A stretch of 64,000 nt of DNA from Symbiodinium natans (lineage: Eukaryota; Sar; Dinophyceae; Suessiales; Symbiodiniaceae): contig CAJNDS010002635.1 in NCBI GenBank assembly GCA_905221605.1, positions 595,918 to 659,917 on the forward strand, given 5' to 3'. The notes beneath the pieces were generated by a model that searched no databases, was not told where the DNA came from, and worked only from the letters and a program-made list of their open reading frames with translations. Every line of letters begins with the position of its first letter. The first letter of the stretch is position 1. This document shows positions 28,026 to 37,889 of the stretch, piece by piece. The position numbers and the translations under genes are program-made.

Positions 28026-30590
28026 CTACTTTGTGGGCTCCATGGCCTCAACAGTGGCCTCCAAAGCTAGGGTTTAAGGTTTCGGGTTTTAGGGTTTAGG
28101 GTTTGGGGTTTAGGGTTTGGGTTACAGGGTTTTGGGTTTCTGCAGGCATCTCCCTTGGTGCCTCATGAGGAACGTGAGGTTGAACCGAAGCCACTTGAAG
28201 TGTAGGTACCTGCACCCAAACACGCGAACCAAGAGACAACCACAAGAGCTAGGCCCCATACTGTCGCCGCGCCGAGGACCGCCCAATGCTCTGGAGAGTT
28301 GCCCTAGACCCTACGCCCTACACCCTCAACCCTGAACCCTAAACCCTGAACCCTGAACCCTAAACCCTAAACCCTAAACCCTGAACCCTGAACCCTAAAC
28401 CCTAAACCCTGAACCCTAAACCCTATAAACCCTAAACCCTAAACCCTAGGGTCCCCCCCCGTGCGCACAGAAGGAGGGGCCCGATCACAGCCATGTAGGG
28501 CACCTCTCGGAGCTCTTTCTCAGAGCAGCAGAAAGGGTTTAGGGTTTAGGGTTTAGGGTTTAGAGTTTAGGGTGTAGGGTTTAGAGCTTCGGGACCCACG
28601 GAAGGCCCTATATTCTTACCTTGTGGTCATTAGCATCCGTTCTGTTGCCACGAATTCATACATTCATGGGTCCTATACGGGGACCTTTACCCCAGCCGAA
28701 CACCAGTACCCTATTCTCCTTCGGGCCGTACGCTGCAAGCCAGGGCACGGTAGACAAACACATCCACAGCAGGGCGGAAAAGTACACGACCTGCCCAGCA
28801 GTCATTGTGACATAGCGCGACCAGTGCAGCGGACGCCAAAAAACTTAGTTGCGTGTTCTTCCTTAAGGACGAGATGAACCCCGAAATTGGGGTCATGTAC
28901 CCTAGACTACTACAATTCCTCATAAGCTATATGAACCATAAACCCTCTTAGGGTTCATGTAGTCCCTACTATAACCCCTACTAAGGTCTATGAACCCAAA
29001 ACCCTTTCAGGTTCATTTAGTCCCCAAGGTTTGCACACGTCAAGCAAGACAACTTTGTACGCTGCTGGTGAAGCCGAGCCACGTTAACGGCATCGTCTTG
29101 GATCCTGAGCAGACAAACCCCCAAGATTCTAGCCGCATCCGAAGAAGACATGAAGTCATATACGTATATATGTATGTTACATATATATATATATGTGTGT
29201 GTATGTATATACATATATATATATATATGTATATGTACATATACAAAAATACATATACATGTATAAATATATTTGTATATACATATATATATATATATTC
29301 CGCAAGTGCATGCAACATGCGCTGGCGCGACGCAAACCAACAGCCGGGCAGCTGAAACTGGGGCCAGCGGAAGCTGCCTCGCGTGTTTTGCGACAGGATT
29401 CAGGTTTTGCACAGGTTGAACCAGATCCTACCACTTGCTTAAGAACCTCCCCCAAAAAATTGTTAAAAAAACTCTTACTTATACGGGTAATATAGGGAAT
29501 ATTCTGTATGAGGGTAATATAGGATTTGATTAAAAAAAAATTCTTTGGGGGGTTTCTTCAGCAAATAGTAGGATCAGCCCAGGTCGTCCCTCCAATGGCT
29601 CCCGGCCTTTTCTTCCCACCATGTTCTTGAGGCCGTGCCAAAGAAGCGCCCAGCACAACTGCAGGGTAGAGGGTTTAGGGTTTAGGGTTTAAGGTTGAGG
29701 ATTTAGGTTAGAGGGTTTAGGGTTCAGGGTTTAGGGTTTAGGATTTAGGGTTTAGGGTTTAGGGAGACCCTGAACAAAAGGTGGTGTTCTGGAATCTGGG
29801 CTTGCAGGCAGCGATACATTCTCTCACAAGCTTCGCAGATTCGGGCCTTGGCCAAGGGCTTCACCATCATCAGGGTGTACTCCTTGGTAGGGGGTGGGTT
29901 ACCTAAACCCTAAACCCTAAACCCCAAACCCTAAACCCTCAACCCTAAACCCTCAACCCTAAACCCTACGGATTCGGGAACCTTGAACCCAAAAAAAAAA
30001 GGGGAGGAGGGTGCCACTGGGCTACAAGGACTCCTGAGAACCGTGATGGGAGCCCTCTCCTTGGGGACTACATGAACCCAAACATGGTTTATGGTTCGTA
30101 CTCTCTTACTAGGAATGATACTGGTATAGGGCATATGGTTCATACTATCTTACTAGGAATGATACTAGTCTAGGGTATATGGTTCATATACCTTACTAGA
30201 AATGATAAATGGCATGGGGTATGTGACCCACGTTTAGGCTTCATTTTCGTCCCCAAGGCTCTCCGAAAGGGTTTAGGGTTTAGGGTTTAGGCTTAGGGTT
30301 TAGGGTGGAAGTTGAGCCAAGCATCTGTGACGACCAAGGACAGCAGCTCTGCTCCGGCATGGTCCGCCTGACAGATCCGTTACGCGATTCGTGTTGGGAC
30401 CCTAAACCCTAAACCCTAAACCCTAAACCCCAAACCCTGTAACCACTAACCCGAAACCCTAAACTTTAAACCCTAAACCCTAAACCCTAAACCCTCGGAA
30501 ACTTCCGAGCCTTGCAGGGGTAGCTCCCACAGGGCTCCACCTGGACGGGAAGAACCAGATCGCCGCTCGTCCTTACTTGGAGGTTCATGT
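28026..30590 (-). CDS. Exon cluster of an unidentified multi-pass membrane protein
   Basis: Minus-strand coding segments: ~30590-30495 ([20 protein letters not shown]), ~30380-30305 ([20 protein letters not shown]), 30059-~30000 ([20 protein letters not shown]), ~29885-29770 ([20 protein letters not shown]), ~29640-29575 ([20 protein letters not shown]), ~28830-28680 ([20 protein letters not shown] then [14 protein letters not shown]), ~28520-28450 ([17 protein letters not shown]), ~28290-28200 ([16 protein letters not shown]), 28064-28026 ([13 protein letters not shown] stop). Several segments are hydrophobic enough to be membrane helices. Splice joins were not all closed and more than one gene could be present. 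Family not recognised. Confidence 0.45.
28861..29029. mobile_element. TIR-A element with a duplicated right half
   Basis: Ends CCTTAAGGACGAGATGAACC and TTTAGTCCCCAAGG, TT on both sides. The segment ACTATAACCCCTACTAAGGT..GTTCAT repeats the right half. Confidence 0.8.
29160..29302. repeat. TA/TG microsatellite
   Basis: TATATGTATG-type units. Similar TA-rich tracts occur at 9000-9060, 15148-15185, 19707-19930, 20893-20965, 32500-32585, 39015-39090, 41345-41465 and 60595-60680. They create spurious Tyr/Ile-rich frames. Confidence 0.9.
29428..29571. mobile_element. TIR-I element
   Basis: Ends CTACCACTTGCTTAAGAACC and GCAAATAGTAG; GATC immediately outside both ends (4-bp target duplication). Core has ATACGGGTAATATAGGGAAT repeats. 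Confidence 0.75.
30059..30258. mobile_element. TIR-A element with triplicated core = intron
   Basis: CTCT on both sides; coding-strand GAG: |GAG CCTTGGGG ... CCAAG|GAG. The unit TGGTTCATA..TACTAGGAATGATACT appears three times. Confidence 0.85.
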
Positions 30591-30804
30591 GAGGGTTTAG
30601 GGTTTAGGGTTTAGGGTTTAGGGTTTAGGGTTTGGGGTTTGGGGTTTGGGGTTCAGGGCTGAAAGTTTAGGTTTAGAACCCCAATTATAATTCTTCTGCT
30701 GACCTGCTTAGAGGAGTTACGGCGCTTACAAGTGCAGCTATTCTTGGGCTATGAGTACCCTGACTCTCCAAGTAGTGTTCACTGCATGCGCAGTATCGTT
30801 TTTA

Positions 30805-30916
30805 CCTTGGGGACCATTTAAGAACCCCGAAATCGGGGTCATATACCCTATACTATTATAACCCCTGCTAAGGTATATGAACCATAAAGCCTTTTAGGGT
30901 TCACTTAGTCCCAAGG
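30805..30916. mobile_element. TIR-A element
   Basis: CCTTGGGGACCATTTAAGAA to TTCACTTAGTCCCAAGG, no array insertion. Confidence 0.85.
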
Positions 30917-31443
30917 TTAGAGGCAGACATTGCCACAGTGTTGCGCAGCTTTGCACAGCTGCTTCAATTCCGCGTGCTGTTGTTTCTTCTGGCCGGTTTT
31001 CCAGCTAAACCCTAAACCCTAAACCCCAAACCCCAAACCCTAAACCCTAAACCCTAAACCCTAAACCCTAAACCCTAAACCCTAAACCCTAAACCCTAAA
31101 CCCTAACCCTAAACCCTAAACCCTATAGGAATCAAATGGAATCCAAGGAACCAGTGAAACCCAACCTAGGGCTGGGGTTCGCCCCCAGAGTCCCCTCCTT
31201 TAATGCTCTGTGCTGAGGTCTTCAATGATGCAATGCCCGGTGCTGAAACACGAGTCCAAAAAAAAGGTCCTTACGCAACAGGATGGATCCCCGTGAGCGA
31301 GCCTTAGTCAAAGGGCCTTGTCAAGGAGCTGTAGGGGATAATCGCCAATCCTGGCAAGCCCTTTCCTGTTTGCCTCAATTTGAAGGGTTTAGGGTTTAGG
31401 GTTTATTGTTTGGGGGTTTAGGGTTTAGGGATTCGATCTCTGC

Positions 31444-32433
31444 TTAATACTGCCAAAAGAGTGTCCAAATGGGCCAGTCGTAGAGCAACTCGAGGCAAAT
31501 GGCCGCATAGAGCCCAGCCGTCAGAATCTGGGCTTTCTCCGACTTTTGGGGGGGGTGATCCTTGGGGACGAATTATGAACCCTGAAAGGGTTCAGGGTTT
31601 AGGGTTTAGGGTTTAGGGGCATTAGGGTTCATACTACCTTAAGAGGAGTTACAGTAGTATAGGCAATATGACCCGAAGTTTAGGGTCCATAATTCGTCCC
31701 CAAGGACGGCGAGCGGAAAGAAGATGGGCTTGCAGGCTTGGGCGGGCTTTCATGTGTTTACAGGGAGCGTCTCTCTCAGAATCTCTGAAACGTGTCTGAA
31801 GCCCCTATAAGTAATCCCGTAAAAGGTATATATAGGGCCCGAGTTCCCTCATTCCCTGCTACCCTAAACCCTAAACCCTAAACCCTAAACCCTAAACCCT
31901 AAACCCCAAACCCTAAACCCTAAACCCCAAACCCTGCCTGGCCCAGGAAGAAGCGGTAGATGTTCAGCTGTGCGCGGTAGGTCTGGGGCCAGGCCTCCGC
32001 GGAGGAGGCTTGCAGCTACAGACCGAGGCCCTCAGAAGGGTTGGTTTAGAGCTTAGGAGGGTTTAGGGTTTAGGGTTTAGGGTTTAGGGTTTAGGGCTCC
32101 GGGGCGGCCCTTTCCCTGAATTTCCCTCTCATCTGGTCTGCACGGGTAGCGGTCACCAGAGTCTTGGCGCTTCCTCCATGCCCTCTCCCGTGCTGTGCTG
32201 TCTTGTCTTGGGCCTCCAGGTGTGTCAGAAGCCTTAGTAGCCCAGTAACCATACCATAATAAGGGCACCCTTTTTTGGTTGGCTACTTTATAAGGGAAAC
32301 CAGCAACAAGAAAAAGGGAAAAGGGTTCCACTGGGCTGCCAAGAAGCTCAGTAATTGGAGGAAGAACAGCTCCGGCACCGGTAACCTTAGCTCCCATGCG
32401 CGCCCAAAAACCGTCTCCTATTTTGTTGGGCAC
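31444..32433 (-). CDS. Unidentified membrane protein, 3' exons
   Basis: Exons: ?-32348 (MGAKVTGAGAVLPPITE), 32232-~32100 (LLTHLEAQDKTAQHGRG), ~32013-31938 (EAWPQTYRAQLNIYRFFLGQ), 31728-31708 (PIFFPLA), 31560-31444 (DHPPQKSEKAQILTAGLYAA then ICLELLYDWPIWTLFWQY, TAA stop). The last exon encodes a hydrophobic helix. The intron 32233-32347 is exactly a TIR-B element plus its duplicated target, and the intron 31561-31707 is a TIR-A element. The join between the second and third exons is not fully settled. Function unknown. Confidence 0.55.
31560..31705. mobile_element. TIR-A element = intron
   Basis: CCTTGGGGACGAATTATGAA to CATAATTCGTCCCCAAGG. Coding-strand intron GTCCTTGGGG...CCCCAAG|GAT joins PIFFPLA to DHPPQK in frame. 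A small TTTAGGG block lies after the left arm. Confidence 0.85.
31800..31858. mobile_element. TIR-F half element
   Basis: Right half GTATATATAGGGCCCGAGTT then CCCTCATTCCCTGCT, followed directly by a CCCTAAA array. Confidence 0.5.
32232..32347. mobile_element. TIR-B element = intron
   Basis: Ends CTTAGTAGCCCAGTAACC and complement of CACTGGGCTGCCAAG. Coding strand: GA|GCTTCTTGGCAGCC....CTACTAAG|GCTTCTGAC; the duplicated GCTTCT carries the GC donor. Splicing gives PPITE-LLTHLE. Confidence 0.85.
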
Positions 32434-33303
32434 TCCGTGATTATTACGATGCTTAGCTACTATACTAGTATCATTACTGTTAGTATATTTGGTGTGATTA
32501 GTTATATATATATATATATAGAAATATAATATATATATATATATATATTTATTTATTTAATTATTTATTTATTTATTTATATATTACTACTATTACCAGT
32601 CAACGGTAGCTCCTATCCTTGAGCAAAGCAGCCAGGATAGGCGCCAGACTGGTGCCCAGCCACTCGCCGAGGCCTGCTCAGGCTCAGCATACTTGGATTT
32701 CCTGTCTGCGGTTCTCAGCTGCGAACATACTCCTGACATACTGCAAGGGTAAGAACATATCGTGATATATAGAGTACAATATACTCCTGCCAGCAGGCCA
32801 TTTGAGCCTCAGATGCATGAAAATGAAGTGCCGAAAACTTTCCGCGTCTCTGCAGGTGCCTCGTGCATTGCAGCACTGCTCAAATGTCCCAGCAAGGCTC
32901 TCCTGCGAAGGCAAGAGCTCGACGAAACGAGCGGATTTAGGGTTTAGGGTTTAGGGTTTAGTGTTTAGGGTTTAGGTCGACAAATCGTGACCTAAGTGAC
33001 ATTACGACTCCTTCGGATCGACGAAACCCCTTGCACACGCGTCGGTCCACCAGTTGCGTTCGATCTCTGATACAAATCCTGAGGGCATGCAAGGCGATCC
33101 AAGAATTCCGAGCCACTTGTCACGCTTGATCGGATTCTCATGTCGAACTTCTCATATAGTGAGTTCCAGCGCCTACTCATGCGTATGCTGCATGTGTTTC
33201 TCTTCCCAGAAAGCTAGCAGGCACAGCATTCCGAAGACCCAGTCTGGCTGTCTTGGACTTGCCATACTCTAAGAGTTACTTAAGTTCTTTATACCGCACT
33301 CAT

Positions 33304-34545
33304 AGGCCTATAGAGCTGCAGTTCTCTGGCTGCCCACACAGCAAGCCCTGGATTTCTTGCCGCCCAGTATCCAGATGGCGATCCAGAGGCCCGCAATGAT
33401 GCCAAGATTGATCAGAAGCCCTACGTTGCGGTTTAGGGTTTAGGGTTTAGGGTTTAGGGTTTAGGGTTTAGGGTTTAGGGTTTAGGGTTTAGGGTTTAGG
33501 GTTTAGGGTTTAGGGTTTAGGGTTTAGGGTTTAGGGTTTAGGGTTTAGGGTTTAGGGTTTAGGGTTAGGGGTTTGGGGTTAGGGTTTAGGGTTTAGGGTT
33601 TAGGGTTTAGGGTTTAGGGTTTAGGGTTTAGGGTTTAGGGTTTAGGGTTTAGGGTTTAGGGAAGGGGGTTTAGGGTTTGGGGTTTGGGGTTTGGGGTTTT
33701 GGGGTTTGGGGTTTAGGGTTTAGGACCCATATCCTTGTACTCCCTTCTCCAGCCTATGAGACGCTTGAGCATCAGGCCGTACACATCCGCCGTCGTTCGA
33801 GTTCTAGCCTCCAGGCCACAACAAGCAACTGTGGCTGACGTCGCTTCCCACTCCCTCAGAGCAGCCACGCTGATCCAGAAAAGCAGGGAAGGCGTCACAA
33901 GGTCCAGGGTTTATATGGCGCATGCATGGCCTAAGAAACCCTAAACCCTAAAACCCTGAACCCTGAACCCTGAACCCTAGACCCTAAACCCTAAATCCTA
34001 AACCCTGAACCCTGAACCCTAAACCCTAAACCCTAATCCCCAAACCCTAAACCCTAAACCCTTAAGCCCTAAACGGTCTTTGGGCAACGCCTTCTCCTGG
34101 TCCTTTTCCTCGCGGAATTGAGCTCGAAGCTGGCTCACCATGGTTTGCTTCCTGGGGTTTAGGGTTTAGGGTTTAGGGTTTAGGGTTTAGGGTTTAGGGT
34201 TTAGGGTTTAGGGTTTAGGGTTTAGGGTTTAGGGTTTAGGGTTCGGGTTCACACACACACACACAAAAAAAACATGTGCTGCATTACATCTTGTTGGGGG
34301 TCCATAAGGGGTGCCCCCTGTGTTTTAGGAAACGCCCACATTGCAGTATCATTCTCTTGCCTTTAGGGATCCTGTTAAATGGGTACCCCAAAAAAGGGAC
34401 CTTGACTTACCCTAAACCCTAACCCCTAAACCCTTTTTGTGAATGTTAGTTGTGCCGCCGATGCTGCGGACGAGCATCCAGATCTCACGATCTGACTCAG
34501 AGTTCAAGCGGAAGTTCCACAGCCCTGGACTCAACTATGGGGGCT
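33304..34545 (-). CDS. Exon cluster ending in a C-terminal membrane helix
   Basis: Coding segments on the minus strand: ~34540-34435 (NFRLNSESDREIWMLVRSIG, reminiscent of the end of a pleckstrin-homology domain), ~34155-34075 (TMVSQLRAQFREEKDQEKAL), ~33905-33728 (VTPSLLFWISVAALREWEAT, YGLMLKRLIGWRREYKDM), ~33430-33304 (VGLLINLGIIAGLWIAIWIL then GGKKSRACC, TAG stop). The last exon gives a clear tail-anchor-like helix. Telomeric arrays of about 70 and 290 bp separate the exons. Joins are not closed; gene identity unknown. Confidence 0.45.
33431..33725. repeat. Long telomeric array, 290 bp
   Basis: Nearly pure TTTAGGG with a TTTGGGG cluster at the right end; lies between exon-like segments of a minus-strand gene, so it is C-rich on the coding strand. 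Confidence 0.95.
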
Positions 34546-34655
34546 TTCCGAAAATGCTAGGGGGTACTTTTTGGGGGGTCCCTTTAAGGGGACTGTGTTC
34601 TATTTGGGGTATAAACGGGGTACCGCTATTTTGGGACATACCCAGATATGGGCAC
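34541..34655. mobile_element. TIR-G element
   Basis: GGGGGCTTTCCGAAAATGCT to GCTATTTTGGGACATACCC around GGTCCCTTTAAGGGGA. Confidence 0.7.
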
Positions 34656-35081
34656 TTGTAGGGTTTAAGTGGGTTGAGGTATATGGCTTGGGCTTAAGGA
34701 CTTCTCGAACTGGTTTTTTCCTTGTGGTTCCTCGTGGAAGATGGAGACTTGCACAGCAATACCCAAATAACCCAGCTTCCAATTCATCGCAGTCTTGGGC
34801 AAGTGCCCTAAACCCTAAACCCGAAACCCTAAACCCTAAACCCCCCTCACACGAACCCAGCAAAGCACGGCACAGCTCCCAAGTTCTCCCCGCAAGGCGC
34901 CTAGAATCAGATGGCTCCAACCTGGGCGCGTTTCCTACTTGCTGAGTACCCTGGGCCAAAAAAAGGTTATCTCCTTTCAATTATGGTAGGATAGTCTATA
35001 CCCCTGAACGGCTAAAGGATACCTGCTCAGATACTACTCCTAAACCCTCAACCCTAAACCCTAAACCCTTAACCCTCTGGT

Positions 35082-35176
35082 TCTTAGTAGGGAATGAGGG
35101 AACGAGGTAGCTTTTTGCTCCCTTAGAAGGCATAGAAAGGGCCCTAATTCCCTCATTCCCGACTCAGAACCAGCAA
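35082..35176. mobile_element. TIR-F element
   Basis: CTGGTTCTTAGTAGGGAATG and complement CATTCCCGACTCAGAACCAG; no array insertion; bordered by CCCTAAA arrays on both sides. Confidence 0.8.
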
Positions 35177-35399
35177 GACTAAGTGTTCGGGTGGGATCTT
35201 CCCTAATTTCGGCCCTAAACCCGAAACCCTAAACCCTAACCCTGAACCCTAACCCCTAAACCCCAAACCCCAAACCCTAAACCCTGAGCCCTAAACCCTA
35301 AACCCCAAACCCTAAACCCTAAGCCCAAACCCTAAACCCTAAACCCCAAACCCCAAACCCTAAACCCTAAACCCCAAACCCTAAACCCTAAACCCTGCA

Positions 35400-37015
35400 A
35401 GCATGGGCCCGTCCATGCGAGTGAGACCCCTCCCCTTCAGTGCCTTTCGGCTCGAGGCTCTCAGTGAACTGCTCGTAGTTGTAGGTGGCCTGGAGGCTTG
35501 AAGCAGGCTTGGGTTTAGGGATTAGGGCTAGGGTTTAGGGTTTAAGGTTTAGGGTTTAGGGTTCAGGGTTCAGGGTTAGGGTTTAGGGTTTAGGGTTTAG
35601 GGTTTAGGGTTTAGGGTTTAGGGTTTAGGGTTTAGGGTTTAGGGTTTAGGGTTTAGGGATTAGGGCTTTAGGGTTTAGGGTTTAGGGTTCAGGGTTCAGG
35701 GTTTAGGGTTTAGGGTTTAGGGTTTAGGGTTTAGGGTTTAGGGTTTAGGGTTTAGGGTTTAGGGTTTAGGGTTTAGGGTTTAGGGTTTAGGGTTTAGGGT
35801 TTAGGGTTTAGGGTTTAGGGTTTAGGGTTTCTAGGGCTCAGGGCTGAAAGTAGGGTGTTTTTACAATAGGGGACCAAAGACAAACCTAAGGATTCTGCGA
35901 ACAGGTTTTTCCCGGAATCACCCTTATAATTATACCCCAAAAAGTAGGATCCTTGAAGTTTATGTGGCTTTTTGGGCCCCTCCAAATAGATGAAACCCCA
36001 AACCCTAAACCCTAAACCCTAAACCCCAAACCCTAAACCCCAAACCCTAAACCCTAAACCCTAGAAGGCTCGGTAGGCCTCAGTCATCTGCCACCATCCC
36101 AGGAAGAAGAGCACGGCGAAGATGATGGACACCTCTGGGGGGCGTTTAGGGTGTAGGAGTTTAGGGTTTAGGGTTTAGGGTTTAGGGTTTAGGGTTTAGG
36201 GTTTAGGGTTTAGGGCTTCCCCAGGCTCAGTTCCGGAACTCCGGGAACCGAGTGAAGCCCTGATACCGGGTTTAAGGTTTAGGATATAGGGGTGTTAGGC
36301 CTAAACCCTAGGGTTTAGGGTTTAGGGTTTAGGGTTTCGGGTTTAGGGTTTAGGGTTTAGGAAGGGGAGCGCGCCCCTTTCAGAGGTCTCTTCCCTTCTT
36401 GAAAGGCAGAGCCCACCCCCCCCTCCCCCCCTCCCCCGCCATGTTGCCGAAGAAGTACCAGAAGGCCATCCACAGGTCCTTGCCCGAAGACTCCTCGGAG
36501 CTTTCCGGGGTGTCTTAGGGTTCTTTCTAGGGTCTTCTATAGGGCGTTTGTGGATTTCTGTTTTGATTATCATTTTGCTCATTTGTTTTGTTTGTTTGTT
36601 TTCATTTTTTTTAGGGGGGGGGAGTGGTTGTAGGGTGTTTTCGGGTGCTATAGGGTGTACAGGGTTTTCATGCGGTTTTGTGGGGTTTCTCTAGGGGTTA
36701 TTTAGGTTTGTTTGTACAGTTTTCTTTGCAGGGTTGTTTTTAGGGTTTCTATACGGTCTCTCTAGGATTTCTAAAGAGGGTTCACATTTTGCCGCTTCAG
36801 CTGGGCATCCACTGTCACCGGCAGACCACCGACCATGTTCCGAACGTCCTTAGCTCTTGGGCTCTGCAGATAACCCTAAACCCTAAACCCTAAACCCTAA
36901 ACCCTAAACCCTAAACCCGAAGAAGGCTGCTCGTCCACTCCAAGCCGCATCTCGCGTTTCCACGAAGCACCTCTCACAGACCGAGAAGGACCACGGGAGT
37001 CAGGAGATTCTTGAC
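35400..37015 (-). CDS. Exon cluster, unidentified membrane protein
   Basis: Minus-strand segments: ~37010-36920 (SVRGASWKREMRLGVDEQPS), ~36870-36795 (RAKDVRNMVGGLPVTVDAQL), ~36490-36425 (SGKDLWMAFWYFFGNM), ~36135-36065 (VSIIFAVLFFLGWWQMTEAY), ~36255-36210 (YQGFTRFPEFRN, alternative), ~35505-35405 (ATYNYEQFTESLEPKGTEGE). The 36.4 and 36.1 kb exons join in phase with a GC donor to give FGNM-VSIIFAVLFFLGWW, a membrane helix. Function unknown. Confidence 0.4.
35515..35832. repeat. Long telomeric array with an internal duplication
   Basis: GGGATTAGGGCT..TTCAGGGTTCAGGG occurs twice about 130 bp apart within pure TTTAGGG, showing that a segment of the array was itself duplicated. Confidence 0.9.
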
Positions 37016-37431
37016 CCTAAGCCCTAAACCCCAAACCCTAAACCCTAAACCCTAAACCCTAAACCCTAAGCCCCCAAAAACCACCCCAGGGCCTGGTGGA
37101 ATTCCAGAGCTCCAGCTTCAGGCCATGTCTTGGAAGGCTGCCTCTCATGGTCACAATCTCCCCCCGACTACAGCGGAGGCATAGCAACAGTATAATCATA
37201 ATATTGACAATACGAATAGTACTAACAATACGAAATTAATAGTAAGAATAATAATAATAAGTAATAAATACTGATCATAATAACACTAAGCATAGTAATA
37301 ATGATTCTGCACGAAGCCGAACCCGCTTTCGGCAAGCGGGTTTTGGCGGCCTTCAAAGGTCTGCGCAGGTGCAAACCACCTGAAGCGCCGAGTTTGGTTG
37401 GGGGGGGCGGGGGGGGGGGGGGATTCCCACA

Positions 37432-37522
37432 CTAGGGTTACCTTATTGGGGTCCTGATTATAAGGGGATCCTACTATTTGGGGGTCTATATTGGGGGTCC
37501 CCCCTATTTTCGGAAACCTTCA
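37432..37522. mobile_element. TIR-G element beside poly-G
   Basis: ACCTTATTGGGGTCCTGATT, GGATCCTACTATTTGGGG and right end CCTATTTTCGGAAACC; the left end merges into a poly-G tract (37400-37422). Confidence 0.6.
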
Positions 37523-37743
37523 TTTGGGGGGACAGCTTTGTGGAGCAGAGCAGCGCGGCAGAGGGGAAAGCGCTTCGATGGGACTCTGCAGACCCTAAAC
37601 CCTAAACCCTAAACCCTAAACCCCAAACCCTAAACCCCAAGCAGTGGCGCCTGCCCGTGAGCTGCGAGGCTGCACTCAGCTTGCAGATGCCGGGAAAGCC
37701 TCTCCGGAACGCAGCAAGGGAAGGATGAACGGCATGCACCAGC

Positions 37744-37881
37744 ATGGGCTTTGTTAGGCCTTTTAATCCCCCTAACCAACCCTATAAAGGGCCTTTTTCA
37801 GGGGTTATAGGGTATAGCAGTATAATCCCCCTAACCCTACAAAGGGCCTTTTCAAGGGGGTTGTAGGAAATAGTAGCCCAT
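37744..37881. mobile_element. TIR-D element with duplicated centre
   Basis: ATGGGCTTTGTTAGGCCTTT to AATAGTAGCCCAT; TATAATCCCCCTAACC..AAAGGGCC is present twice. Confidence 0.75.
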
Positions 37882-37889
37882 GCACCAAA

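Noticed and set aside
28990-29455. Tyr/Ile-rich ORFs
   Set aside because: Produced by TA/TG microsatellite; the same applies at 8795-9049, 19464-19818, 20753-21143, 41331-41609 and 60365-60712.
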